64,000 nucleotides of DNA from Azolla caroliniana (lineage: Eukaryota; Polypodiophyta). The notes beneath the pieces were generated by a model, which saw nothing but the letters and a program-made list of their open reading frames with translations, was not told the origin of the DNA and made no database searches. The position numbers and the translations under genes are program-made. Shown piece by piece: positions 21,534-33,397 of the stretch. Location of the stretch: assembly GCA_043228905.1 (NCBI GenBank), contig JBHGNT010000017.1, positions 18,352,001 to 18,416,000 on the forward strand. Direction: 5' to 3'. The first letter of the stretch is position 1. Each line of letters opens with the position of its first letter.

Positions 21534-24500
21534 TCACTCCCGGATCCAATGGTACCTCCTTTGGATGTGCTTCATCCTAGAATGATATGTTGCGTTCTTC
21601 GCAAGGTGAATGGCACTTTGACTGTCGCAATAGAGCCGGTATTCCTTTTGCCGAATCCCTAGTTCTTCGATGAAGTCCTTCATCCATAGTATTTCCTTGT
21701 CGGCTTCCACAACCGCCATGTACTCCGCCTCCGTGGTTGACAACGCAACCGTCTTCTGCAACCTCGACTGCCACGAAACAGCTCCCCTTGCATATGTCAT
21801 AACATATCCCGATGTTGACCGGTTGGTATCCACATCAACCGACATATCCGAATCGGTGAAACCGTCAAGTTGGGGTTTACCGGAGCCGAATTGGAGACAC
21901 ATACTTGAGGTGCCTTTCAAGTATCGGAGTATCCATTTTACCGCATTCCAGTGCTCCTTGCAAGGATTGCTCCTAAACCGGCTCACCACTCCGACTGCGT
22001 ATCCGATATGTGGTCGGGTACACACCCTTCCGTACATTAAGCTTCCAACGGCAGAGGCATATGGTATCTTCATCATATCCACTTTCTCTGCCTTCATCTT
22101 TGGGCTTTGCTTACCGAATAACCTGCAGTTTGCCGGGAGTGTCGATCCGACCAGTTTCGCATCTGACATGTTGAACCACTGAAGTACCTTTGTCACGTAT
22201 TTCTCCTATGATAGCCACAATTGCTTCTTTGACAGGTCCCAGATGATATGCATCCCTAGTATCTGTCTTGCCGAACCCAAGTCTTTCATTGAGAAGGTCC
22301 GATTCAGAGCCTTCTTCAGTGTCTGTATCTTGACTTGGTCTCATCCGACGATCAACATGTCGTCCACGTACAGGAGGAGTATCATGAAGTATCCACCTTC
22401 AAACTTCTTCACAAACACGCAGTGATCGGCTTGCATCTTGTGGTATCCTTGATCCATCATGAAGGAATCGAACTTTCGGTACCATTGCTGGGGAGCCTGC
22501 TTCAAACCGTAGAGGCTCTTCTTCAACCGGCAAACCAGGTGCTCCTTCCCTTTCTTCACAAATCCCTCTGGTTGCTGCATGTAGATCTCCTCTTCGAGGT
22601 CGCCGTGGAGGAACGTTGTCTTCACGTCTAACTGCTCTACCTCGAGGTCCATGCTCGCCACTATGCTTAGCACCGTCCGGATGGAAGTCATCTTTACTAC
22701 CAGGGCAAATATCTCAACGAAGTCCACTCCCTTCTTCTGTTGGAACCCCTTCACCACGATCCTGGCTTTGTACCTTGGGGGGTTGCTTGCATCTCCCGGT
22801 TTCAACTTGTACACCCACTTATTCTGGAGTGTCCGCTTTCCTTTCGGCAACTCCACCAATTCATATGTGTGGTTCTCGTGCAAGGAATCCATCTCATCCT
22901 GCATGGCACTCAACCACTTGCGGCTATGGGTGTCATCCTTCGCTTCTTCAAAGCTTTCCGACTCCCCCTCATCAGTCAGCAACACGCGTTCTGCATCCGG
23001 AAATCTCCGGGGGGCACTTCTTTCCCAGAGAGGATATCTCCGTCCTCAGTTTTCAGTAACCGGCTCCTGTGTCTGTTCTTCATCCGAATCTGATTCGGGG
23101 TCTTGTCTGGTTCCGATTTCAGCTTCCTCTCCTTCTTCTGTCGGTTCGGTATCCTCACCGTAACCGACCAATTCTTCGAGTGTCAGCCAGCCCCTAGCCG
23201 GGTAGGTCCGAATCTCATCCAACCGATCCTTACTAGTCGACTCGGAGTTCATTATCTTCTTCTCCGACTCCCAGTCGGCAAGGGTCTTGTCCTCCATGAA
23301 GATAATATCTCGACTCCAGAAAACCTTCTTGTCGACTAGATCCCACACTCGGTAGCCGAACTCATCATCGTCGTATCCAAGGAATATGCATGGTCGGGTC
23401 TTTGGATCCAACTTTCCTCTTTGGTCCTTAGCAACATGCACATACACGAGACACCCGAACACCTTCAAGTGCCTGTAGGACACTTCCTTACTGGTCCACA
23501 CTCTCTACGGCGTGTCCATATCCAAGGGTACTGAGGGTGACCTGTTTATCACATATGTCGATGTCGACAACGCCTCAGCCCAAAACGTATTGGGTAACTT
23601 TGCATGTGCTCGCATACTTCCGACCCTCTCCATTATGGTTCGGTTCATCCTCTCGGCCAGCCCATTGAGTTCCGGCGTCTTGGGCACAGTAAATTCGAGT
23701 TGGATTCCCTTCGAGCGGCAGTACTCTTCGAACTACCCCCGGTATTCTCCTCCGTTATCTACTCAAACCGCCTTCAACTTCCGACCGGTTTCTCTTTCCA
23801 CTCTCACATGAAGCTCCTTGAAGACGGATAACACTTGATACTTCGTCTTCAACAGTGTGGCCCACAACTTCCGGTTGTGGTCGTCTATGAACGTCACAAA
23901 GTACTGCGATCCGGCATGTGACTTTGTGTCCACTTGACACACATCGGTATGCACCAGTTCCAGTGGTGCATTACGTCTCATCGGTGGCCTTGATCGGAAG
24001 GAGGTCCGGTTTTGCTTACCGGCCAGGCAGTCAATGCACCTCTCAAGATGCACGTCCTTTACCGGAATGAGGTTGTCATCGGCAAGCCTCCTCATCCCCT
24101 TCTTGCTCATGTGACACTGTCTCTTGTGCCATAGCTCACCAGCAATGTCAGATGCCACGTTCACGTCTTCCGGGCATAACCAAGCATTCATCAGGTACAT
24201 CATGTTGACTTTCCGGGCCCGAGCCACTATTAGGCTCCCTTTGCTGAATTTCATGACACCGTTTTGGATGCTACCCATGTAGCCTTCATCATCTAGCCGA
24301 CCGGCTGATATCAGGTTCAGTCGAACCCCCTGAATGTGTCAAACATCCTTCAGCAGCAACTTGCATCCAGTTGGTGTTGTCAACCACACGTCTCCTGCCG
24401 ACAATTCGGCATGTACCTTCATTCCCCATCTGGACACAACCGTGATCACCGGTCGTGTAGAATGAGAAGCATTTCCGGTCCGGGGTTAGGTGGAACGACG

Positions 24501-25427
24501 CTCCGGAATCGACAACCCACATTGTCTCATCACCGGCAAGGTTCAACTCACTCTCCTCGGTGATGAACATCAACTCCTCTTCACTTGCCGTGATTGTCGT
24601 CATTCCCTTCCGGTCCGGTCTTTACCATTCCGGTCCGGTGACCGCTTTGAATCGGTACTATCGGTTTCCTTCTCTTTTCGGAAATGCCGACAGTTCTTCT
24701 GGAAGTGCCCCAGCTTCCCATAGTAGAAGCAAGTGGGCCTTCCCCTTGACTTTGACCGTGTCCCCGACTTTTCCCAGTTCTGGGGACTCCGGTTCCTTTG
24801 TCTTCTGCGTTTTGATTCGGTAAGGAGCGCTTTGGAGTCGGAGCTCGTATCCTTGTCTTTCCGACGCACCTCCTCATCTAGCAAGCTCGACTTGACTCTT
24901 GCCAGGGATAACTGTTTCCCTTCCGGCCTGGCATTGCCCAAAGTGACAATTAACGTCTCCCAGCTATCTGGGAGGGAACCGAGCAGGAGCAATGCTAGTA
25001 CCTCATCGGCGAGAGGTACTTCCAGCGAGGTTGCTTGGTGTATCAATCCCTGGAAGGCATTCATCTGCTCCGCCATACTGGTGCCATCTTGGTACCGGAG
25101 CCTCACTAGCTTCCGGAATACCGAAACCTGATTAACAACATTTTTGTTCTGAAACATAATGTCGATCTTCTCCCAGAGCTCATGAGCCTCGCTCTCTTCA
25201 TTGAAGTTGTTGTACAGGCTCATGTTGATGAAGCACCGTATGTATGCCATGTGCATCACCTCCCACATTGTGGCATCGATCTTGTCCGGTCTCTTGTCTC
25301 CGAACTGAACCGGCAACCAAAGATCTTTAACCACGAGCATGTCCCTCATCTTCGACTTCCACACTGAGTAGTTCGAGCCGGTGAGCTTGAACATGCCTCC
25401 CAACGAATCTTCCATTTTCTGTGTCAT
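21534..25427 (-). pseudogene. gag-pol polyprotein of copia F
   Basis: Gag 24600-25427 (MEDSLGGMFKLTGSNYSVWK) ends in a zinc knuckle CFYYGKLGHFQKNC in which the second Cys is Tyr. Protease MWVVDSGASFHLTPDRKCFS lies near 24520 in a different frame from its neighbours. Then GAG-pre-integrase (LWHKRQCHMSKKGMRRLADD), integrase core (HTDVCQVD, PELNGLAERMNRTIMERVGS), post-core region (GCLVYVHVAKDQRGKLDPKT), reverse transcriptase (MDLEVEQLDVKTTFLHGDLE, LLYVDDMLIVG) and RNase H (STTEAEYMAVVEADKEILWM). All pieces except protease share one frame, separated by in-frame stops near 23760, 23503, 23045 and 22340. Intact order, not translatable as one protein. Confidence 0.9.
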
Positions 25428-25431
25428 TTCG

Positions 25432-25442
25432 CTCTAATACCA
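25432..25442 (-). other. Primer binding site of copia F
   Basis: TGGTATTAGAG on the minus strand, one mismatch from the tRNA-Met site TGGTATCAGAG seen in A, B, C, E and H. Confidence 0.8.
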
Positions 25443-25445
25443 GAT

Positions 25446-26025
25446 TAACGGGAATATGCGGAATAATCTTCAGTCACAACCGAGACTTAGATCACTTAAT
25501 GATAATCAAACACAGTAAAAAATGAGAAATGGAGGTAAGTCCACAAACAGAAGAGAATACACATGATGTTAACGTGGAAACCCTAAACGGGAAAAACCAC
25601 GGGAGTCCATAGACCCTGAACTATCACTATGTATGGAGAATACAACAGGGGAACACAAAGGCAATGACCTCGTGTTCACAATCTTTGCCTGGCGGCGGTT
25701 ACATCAAAGACTCACTCTTTCTCTCTCTCTCTCTCTTTCCTTCTGCTACGCTCTGTACATCAATTACACCCAAAAAAAATTTTACCAACAACGTTATAGA
25801 GTTTGCCCTAGGTCATATTTATACTAATATGACTTTCGGGCTATTTACAAATATAGCCCCAGTGGGCTCTCAGGAACATATTTACATATATGTCCCTTCA
25901 TCCGGTGAGAGGTTCTCACCGGGTCTTCCTTGTCGGGTACTCATCATCCGGTTCTCTTCGGGCCTTCATCATCCGGTTCTTACCGGGCCTTCATCATCCC
26001 ATTCGGAGGGACCGAAATCCTAACA
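25446..26025 (-). repeat. 5' LTR of copia F
   Basis: 580 bp. It matches the left LTR, but its terminal TG has become TA (25446-25447) and it carries fewer copies of the CATCCGGTTCTC repeat. Followed by CATAG. Confidence 0.87.
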
Positions 26026-26030
26026 CATAG

Positions 26031-27745
26031 TGCCTGTGGCACTTCGAGCCTAATTGCTTTTGACAGTGATAGATTTATCAGATGTACTGTCGTCTGCAAT
26101 GCTTCGGCCCAGAACTCCAACTTTAGTCCGGCTTCTTGGAGCATTGTTGTCACCCTCTCTTGGATCCCTTGGTTGATCCATTCTGCCACTCCATTCCGCA
26201 TGGATGTGTACGGAACGGTCTTTTGATGTCGGATCCCTTTGTCAGATAGGTACTGCTTGAAGGCTCGGGAGGTGTATTCACCTCCATTATCGGATCAGAG
26301 TGTCTTCACTCTACATCCCGACTGGTTTTCCGCTTCGATTAACCATCGAGCGAAGGTCTCGAGCGCTTTGTCTTTTGACCTAATCGAATAGGCCCAGACC
26401 ATTTGTGTACAATTATCGATGAACGTGATGAAGTACTGGGAGCCACCTAGTGATCTTTTAGGCATCATACCACATATGTTTGTGTGCATGAGCTCTAGGG
26501 GTTGTCGTACCGTCTCGTAATGGAGAGAGTGCGGACTTCAAGTCTGTTTCCCATATTGACAATGCTCGTAGAAGTCCATCAATTGGTCAAGTCTGGCTTG
26601 AGACATATGGCCAAGTCGGTCATGCCATAGGTTCGGTCGTTCTTTTCGGCTATGTTCACGAACTCTTTTGGACTGATCGCCATCATTGGGTACAAGTTGT
26701 TGTACTTGTGCCTGCTTCTGATTCTTAGATTCCCTCGGCTCATCATCCATGTCGACTCATTGAGTGTTGTTTGGTACCCGTCTTCGGCTAACATTCCAAT
26801 GGAGTCCAGACTCCTTTTCAAATTGGGTACTGTCAAACTTGGTATAGGGTGATCATGTTGCCATTTGGCAGACGGATGGGGACATCCTCGATCCCTACGA
26901 TTATGCACTCCTACCCATTGTTGAGTCAGATTGTTCTGTTGGCGTTGGCTGAATAGTTCGAAAACCATTTGATGTTCGGGGTTACGTGAAAGGTGACGCC
27001 AGAATCCAGCAACCATGTGTGTGCGTCTTGCGCACTATAGAGGACTTCTCCGATCATCGAGTCCTCTAAGGAGAGGATTTCTCCCAATCAGGTGTCAACA
27101 ACATTGACTTGGCTGCCAGTTGGAGAGTGATTTGAGTCGGATCTTCCTCGATTCTGCTCGTATCGCTGACCACTCTCTTTCTTCTTGATCAACCAGTAGT
27201 CGGAAACATTGTGGTTGGTTTTTCTACAAAGGGTGCATAATTCGCTTGATCGACTCGTTCTCGACTTCAACCGTTGTCGGTCTCCCCTTGTTTTCGATCG
27301 ACTATGATTTCGACTAGTTTTGTCGATTTGTTCTTTCGATCGACTGTGTCGGTCGACCAATTCAGTCGAGTGGTGGACTTCTGCCAACTCGTCGATGGTG
27401 AGTCCCATCGCTTTTCGCCGAATATCATCAATGAGGATTTGGTCGATTATTTCGTCCAGATTCAACCTAAGGGTGGTATTGGCGAATGTCGTATAGAAGA
27501 CCTCCCAACTTGCTGGCAAGCTTGACAGGAGGGCAAGGGCTTTAACTTCTTCAACAAAGTTAATCCCTTGGGAGGAGAGTTTAGACAACACCCGACTAAT
27601 GGTGTTGATGTGAGAGGTTGTTGGGTCTAACTCTCTCATCTTCATATTGAATAGTTGTCGAATCAATATGAGTTTCAACAAGGAGGACTTCTTTTCGTAC
27701 ACTACTTGCATTCTTTGATGTTTTGTTGTCGTTGAACAGCAAGTC
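26031..27745 (-). pseudogene. Copia E gag, protease and integrase part
   Basis: Gag 27088-27745 (UBN2 type: SLPASWEVFYTTFANTTLRL, DEIIDQILIDDIRRKAMGLT) with a zinc-knuckle-like CTLCRKTNHNVSDYW (His kept, last Cys missing). Then a decayed protease near 26960, GAG-pre-integrase 26538-26750 (LWHDRLGHMSQARLDQLMDF), and integrase 26031-26489 (GGSQYFITFIDNCTQMVWAY, NGVAEWINQGIQERVTTMLQ). Several stops and frame changes. The reading continues at 20750 beyond element F. Confidence 0.83.
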
Positions 27746-27746
27746 A

Positions 27747-27757
27747 CTCTGATACCA
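27747..27757 (-). other. Primer binding site of copia E
   Basis: TGGTATCAGAG on the minus strand, two bases from the LTR. Confidence 0.85.
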
Positions 27758-27759
27758 CT

Positions 27760-28106
27760 TGATGGAAAGAATGCGCGGAAGTAAGTGAGGATCTGTCGGT
27801 TATGTGCACAACAAACAACATAGAGAGTATGACAGAAGAAATGATGGAAACGTAGATGCAATTCAAGCTCTAATGGAAGATCTCGTTATTCTGTAACTCT
27901 GTACTCAGAGACTCAATATACAAGAAGAAGATCAAAATTATTAGTGACAACATTAGGCTGTTGCTTATATACTAAGTCCTAACTATTTGGACGTGTTCAC
28001 ACTAGGAGACAAAGTGGAAGGAGTCGACTTGTTATGCCAACATGCTTTGACATAATTATGAGTTGACTATGAAACATTGATTGATGGGTCTAATTTAATA
28101 TTAACA
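27760..28106 (-). repeat. 5' LTR of copia E
   Basis: About 347 bp, plus-strand ends TGATGGAAAG and ATTAACA. The left end is fixed by the primer site. The right end rests on the CA dinucleotide and lack of a second copy to compare, so it is less sure. Confidence 0.6.
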
Positions 28107-31100
28107 ATAAAATTTCCTGCCCTTGTTTGAGATCCTTAGAGAAGGATTGGATCTTCAAGAGTGAGAGGTCGCCATGCCTCAGGGCTTGTGGTTCGGGTGG
28201 TGGGGCGTAGGGGATTTGTGGATGTTGGCCGACCAATCGTAGCAATCTACGGAGAGAGAGACTTGGAGGTGGGACTTGGAGTTGAATTCGGACTCATCAA
28301 TGGTAAGGCCGAGGGGTTGGGAGTCATGAGGAGGAGAAGAAGAGCAAGAGGATGTGGCAATTGTGTTTTTTGGGTTTCTTCACGCCTCTAAAGTTTTTTT
28401 GTCCCAAACTAGTTTGGGGATCGGTTTGGTTCAAGTTCAAGAATGATTTAGGCTTAACCGGTCCATTGTCGATTCCCAGGCAACACATGCATATTAATTA
28501 GAAATCACTATAGGAACTAAGGGTGTAAATCCATGAGTTAATAACTTCACACTAATTAGTCCAAAACATGCTATTACTTAGATGGTCAAACATATATAAT
28601 TATATTATTAAGATTTTTCGGGAATTGAGTATTCCTTCATGAAAAGACCATGGGTGTCAAATAAATTTGTGGGGAATTTGTTCTCCTTTCCATAAAGTTG
28701 TGCAAACAAATAAGTCTCATCAAAGAAGAGCAAGAGAAGAGTTTCTAGCTAGAAAGTGTAGTTCTAATAGATATGGACGACACGATATCTCGTTGTGGAT
28801 GAAACAAACCCATGTAAGATTTCAAGAAAATTAGAAATTAAGCGTACCAAATGTGGTGGTGATGCAAATACAATAGACCAATGAGTTCTATAGAGAGATT
28901 CAACTGGGAATCATGCATTTTAAGATGGAAAAACGACCAACAATTGTTTTTAAATGCACATAATATCAATCCATCACTAGTTTAGAGTAACAATTACCCA
29001 AGAATACACCATTCTTGAAGAATGTTTGCCAATAAGTGTGGGATAACCATTGTGGGGGATGTAAAAATCAAACAAGAATATCAGGCTATTAGGAACCTAA
29101 ACCCAACAAGAGTGAAAGCACTGATTACTAGGAAATTATTGCATTGGGTTCTTGTTGTATAACATGAATGTATAATATTGGTGGATTCCTTATGGAACTC
29201 CCTTTATTGTATTTACTCAAGCAAGCCTTCAGTTCATGTTTTTCCATCTCCCATAGTCATTCTTTATAGGCTCATTAACGTTCTTCCTAAGATGAAGTCA
29301 CTATGAGGAGACCTATCTTATTTGTCACTTTGCATGGCTTCTCTCTAATGTTAGGACCTTGGATTAGCATGTGGCATTCCTCAATTCACTTCCATCACTT
29401 CCCCTCATAAGATCATGCATTGATTTCCATGCCCTCTACTACCTCATTATCACACCTCATCGGATGGCTTGTCCGTTTGGTGGCTTTGTATTGTCCATTC
29501 ACAACTAGTCAACACCTACATAACAACAATGTGGTTCCAATGTTTCTCATATTTTCTTTCCTACCTTATGCACAATTTCTTATGTTTCCCCTTCACATGA
29601 ATGCCAGCTTATGTTTGAGGTGAGTCCAATAAAAAGCATATACACATACTTTTACGGAATGCCAAGGGGGTTGTGTTTCATAAACCCCTCCATGTTTCTA
29701 TGTGTTGTAGGGTTAGGGTTAGGGTTGATGATTATGATAGTGATGAAGATGGAAATGGTGGGTGATTAGTGTTGCAGGGTTAATGTTGAGATTGATAAGC
29801 ATTTTGGGGTGTGTTAGGATGATGTTGAGAATCATTGCGGGGTGGGGGGTGGCGCCTCCCTCCCAAGGGGGTTCAATGTGAGTGAGAGAGAGAGAGAGAA
29901 ATATTTTCTTATTCATTCATTCCCCATAAGGGGGTAAAATAATTACAATGAGGTTAGATACATAGGGGTACATGCCCCTTTAGCCATCCACACCTATGAC
30001 TCACTCACACCATTTCCTATCTGTCCACACACATGTGCGTGTTCCCACACTTACACATATACTCACACTCGTAATCGTATACATTACACATACATACAAC
30101 AACATTAAGTCTTTCACCCTCAGTCATCACACTCAAATCTTTGTACATCTCATATGGTAACACTATTTGGCGGCCAATCTTCTTGTTGTAGTGCCAAACA
30201 ATGCAATATTTGCTAAATAAATTGATTAATTTCACAACCAAGGTTAAAAAAACATAATTTTTGATTAATTTGGAATTACATATAATTCTCAAATTTGAAC
30301 CACAAGTAATCATGATTCTACTTTTTCGCTAAAGTAAAACTGAACTTGACAGTACGTATGGATTAAATAGTGTGATAGATGGGAGGTTTCAGTATCTTGA
30401 TGTACAAATGGTAACGTGTATACATACACTACAAACATATTGGGTAATTGCTATAAAGCACGGTAACATGTTACTATTCTTTACCTCCCTTGCACGAGAA
30501 ACATTTTCTAATAGATATAAGAGTCTACTTTGAAATAGTCGATCTTTTAGAAAAAGGAAAACCACTTTGTACAATAGATCAATTATTTGGCTTCGAAGTT
30601 ATGCTTCCAAAATATCATGTCGATGAGATGAAGTTTTTGTAATCTATCTTTAACTTTGCAATTGTAGAGTTAGGAATGTGAACACATATATGTTGATGCT
30701 GTGAATGTATCTTGTTTAAACAATATTTATCGAGCTTATAAATTATCTCATCGTGCGATGGACACATGGATGACATAGAGGACATTGCTTTGCAAAAAAT
30801 CAGGCCGAGCTATGATACTTCTGAGAGTGAACACAAGCATCTATCTAATACCCAGTCGGAAACTATTGCCTACGGACAGATTTGCCAGAGACAATCCATG
30901 GATGGACGGCCATAATGGAATGGTCTTTTGGTCAGCTTCGACACGTACATATATGCTAGTGGCGAGAGAGTTTTTTTCTCTTCGTTTGCGTCTTTTCGAG
31001 AACACACACACACACACACACACACACACCCCTCCTCCTCTTCTTTGCCATTCATTGCCATTTGCTCTCAAAGATTCTTCTCTCTTTCTTTGGTCAAGAG

Positions 31101-31200
31101 TAGGAGTGTGTTTTTGTTTTGTCTTTTTTTTCCCCCTTTTCTATCTTTCTTTCTTAGAGGTGATACATTTAGAGGCTCCACAAAACACAGAAGAAGAAGA
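28107..31200. other. Intergenic region, no gene identified
   Basis: AT-rich. A 76-codon open frame at 28161-28391 has Arg/Gly-rich, unconserved-looking sequence and is not called. 29708-29726 has three GGGTTA units. 29880-29900 is GA-rich and 31001-31029 is an AC microsatellite. I see no RNA gene or transposon core. Confidence 0.4.
31001..31029. repeat. AC microsatellite
   Basis: Uninterrupted alternating AC run of about 29 bp, upstream of the eIF5A promoter. Confidence 0.95.
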
Positions 31201-31221
31201 AATAGAGAGGAAAAAAAAAAC

Positions 31222-31311
31222 CTAGGGTTACATGGGGGGGCCCCAAATCTGGGCCGTCAGATGGAGTGGAATCGGACGGCCCAGGATCCACCGGAAGACA
31301 ACGTATAAATA
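31222..31311 (+). promoter_or_regulatory. eIF5A promoter: telo-box-like, site II and TATA elements
   Basis: CTAGGGTTA (31222-31230, reverse of a telo-box-like AACCCTAG), TGGGCC (31250-31255) and its reverse complement GGCCCA (31278-31283), then TATAAATA (31304-31311). A second AACCCTAG lies in the leader at 31493-31500. Site II (TGGGCC/T) plus telo-box is the known signature of plant translation-machinery promoters. A CT tract (31340-31368) and GAA repeats sit in the likely 5' UTR. Confidence 0.7.
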
Positions 31312-31332
31312 TATACACATCTGCTTCTACTC

Positions 31333-31369
<37 letters not shown>

Positions 31370-31510
31370 ACAGAGACAGAGACTGATACAGAAACAGAGG
31401 AAGAAGAAGAAGAAGAAGAAGAAGAGAGAAGCTGATCGCCATCGCCATCGCCATCGCCAGGGCCTCCCCGAAGCTCTCCCCTCACATCCTCGAACCCTAG
31501 CACTTTCGCC

Positions 31511-33397
31511 ATGTCTGACTCCGAGCACACCTTCGAGCACAAGGCTGACGCTGGTGCCTCCAAGACCATCCCTCAGCAGGCCGGAACCATCCGCAAGAAT
31601 GGCTATATTGTCATCAAGAACCGCCCCTGCAAGGTAAACGACGCTTGGAAACGGGTCTATTCTCTACTGCTCGGGCTAGCTTTCTGTATCATCGATCGAT
31701 CTTAGACGTGGCTTGCTCTGTTCTATCTGTGGTTTGACTTGGATTCCATTGTTTTTTCTCGATCTCTGTGGTAGCCTTCACTGTGCTCCGATCTCGGAGG
31801 TTTATCGCACTGATTTGTTGTTCTCAGAGGTAGATTACGCTGCTCTGTTGACCTCGGAGTCGGATTGCACTAGCAGATGTGGATTCCACCGTTTTGTGGA
31901 GTTAGCTCTGTGTTTCGTTGATGTGCTGTGGTTCTCCTAAACGACCAATTTTTCCTTAAGTAGTTTGAACGTACTAACCAGATTAGGTGTGCAAGCAGAC
32001 ATTTTTAAATATCCTTTGTTTATTCTCTGTCTGGGAAGCTGTTCTGCATAACCCACCATTTGTGGCTTTGGATTCCTGCGAGGAGTTTGGCTTAAATCAG
32101 TGCCATTTCATGTAGACACTTATACGTCAATTCCAGAAACTGAGGTTTTTTTATCCACCCGTCTAGACTCTTGGATATAGTACTGCTAACTCTCCTTTTG
32201 GTTGCCATTCTTTCTGTCAAAGCATTGATGGAATTCTTTCACTTACACATCCTATGTCTTATGTGATGGCTGTGAATTCCTCATGGGATGGAAGAGCATT
32301 TTACTGGATTGCTCCACTTTCATTCCTCTTCCAAATGTTAGCAGCGTGTTTTTTCTCCTTTCCGGATAAACCCTTTGTATACTCATACCTCTCTACGTGA
32401 GTTTCTGTAAGTAGTGTGAAGCAATCAAAGCAGATCAGGTTTTTTCTCCTTTCCGGATAAACCCGTTGTATACTCATACCTCTCTACGTGAGTTTCTGTA
32501 AGTAGTGTGAAGCAATCAAAGCAGATCAGGTTTAGTTTTGTAGTTTAAATCTTCAATTCTAAATACTAATCTGTCAATTCACGAAGGAAGAGCTACTTCT
32601 GTAGCTACTTGACCTAACCCGAAGGGATTTAACATGCCATTAATGTCAAACGTCTGATCTGTAGCGAGTATATTTCGTTGACCTCTGTTGCAATTTAACC
32701 TGTGTATATATCTTTGGAGTATGCTCTGTAATCAAATAATCTGACTGAGTTTTGTCGTGTATATTTGATTTATGACAGGTTGTAGAGGTGTCTACCTCAA
32801 AAACTGGAAAGCATGGACACGCGAAGTGCCACTTTGTTGCTATTGACATTTTCAATGGAAAGAAACTCGAAGATATCGTGCCTTCTTCCCACAATTGTGA
32901 TGTATGCCTTTTTGATTCTCTTTAATGCCATTCACCTTTGAAAGTTGGGTTTTTACTTGGAATTCTATGTTAATTGCTGTAACATGAACTTTCTCTGATC
33001 AGGTTCCTGAAGTCACTCGAGTTGATTATCAGCTGATTGATATCTCTGAGGATGGATTTGTAAGAAACCGAAATGCTCTTGTTGTTACATTTCAGAGTGT
33101 CGTGAGTATTTGTGATTCACAACCAACTTTTTTTTAGGTGAGTCTCCTTATGGAAAATGGTGGTACCAAGGATGATCTCCGGCTTCCTAATGATGAACAG
33201 CTCCTATCTCAGGTTAGTAGTTATTGTATTTTTCTTCAAACAATTCCGTGTTTTGTCTGTGGAAGGATTGTTGAAGTACTTGTGTTAATGCACAGATTAA
33301 GGATGGATTTGGTGAGGGCAAAGACCTTGTTGTTACTGTTATGTCCGCGATGGGAGAGGAGCAGATTTGTGCACTGAAGGATATTGGTCCCAAGTAA
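31511..33397 (+). CDS. eIF5A: Translation elongation factor eIF5A, 5 exons
   Basis: Exons 31511-31633, 32779-32901, 33003-33059, 33138-33212, 33296-33397; all introns are GT...AG and phase 0 (1145, 101, 78 and 83 bp). They code 159 residues, the usual plant eIF5A length, starting [20 protein letters not shown] and ending [15 protein letters not shown]. The hypusine loop [12 protein letters not shown] is at residues 46-57, with the modified Lys at 52. The N-terminal SH3-like domain and C-terminal OB-fold (residues about 85-159) are complete. The protein is cytoplasmic and helps ribosomes pass poorly reactive motifs such as polyproline once its Lys is hypusinated. No disruption seen; the promoter is of the constitutive translation-gene type. 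Confidence 0.97.
32349..32530 (+). repeat. 91-bp tandem duplication in eIF5A intron 1
   Basis: Two adjacent 91-bp copies (32349-32439 and 32440-32530) with one difference (ACCCTTTG versus ACCCGTTG). Confidence 0.92.

Larger units (their letters stand above)
20755..26025 (-). mobile_element. Copia element F, full length with both LTRs
   Basis: 5.3-kb minus-strand copia element with 3' LTR on the left, polypurine tract, RNase H through gag, primer site and 5' LTR on the right, flanked by CATAG. It interrupts the integrase of copia E in the same orientation. The LTRs differ in length (628 and 580 bp) mainly by copy number of a short GC-rich repeat. Confidence 0.93.

Noticed and set aside
28161-28391. 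Arg/Gly-rich 76-codon frame as a small gene
   Set aside because: No similarity recognised, no promoter or intron evidence, and composition like random GA-rich DNA.
29708-29726. GGGTTA repeats as interstitial telomere
   Set aside because: Only three units, and the type is TTAGGG rather than the usual plant TTTAGGG; too short to mean anything.
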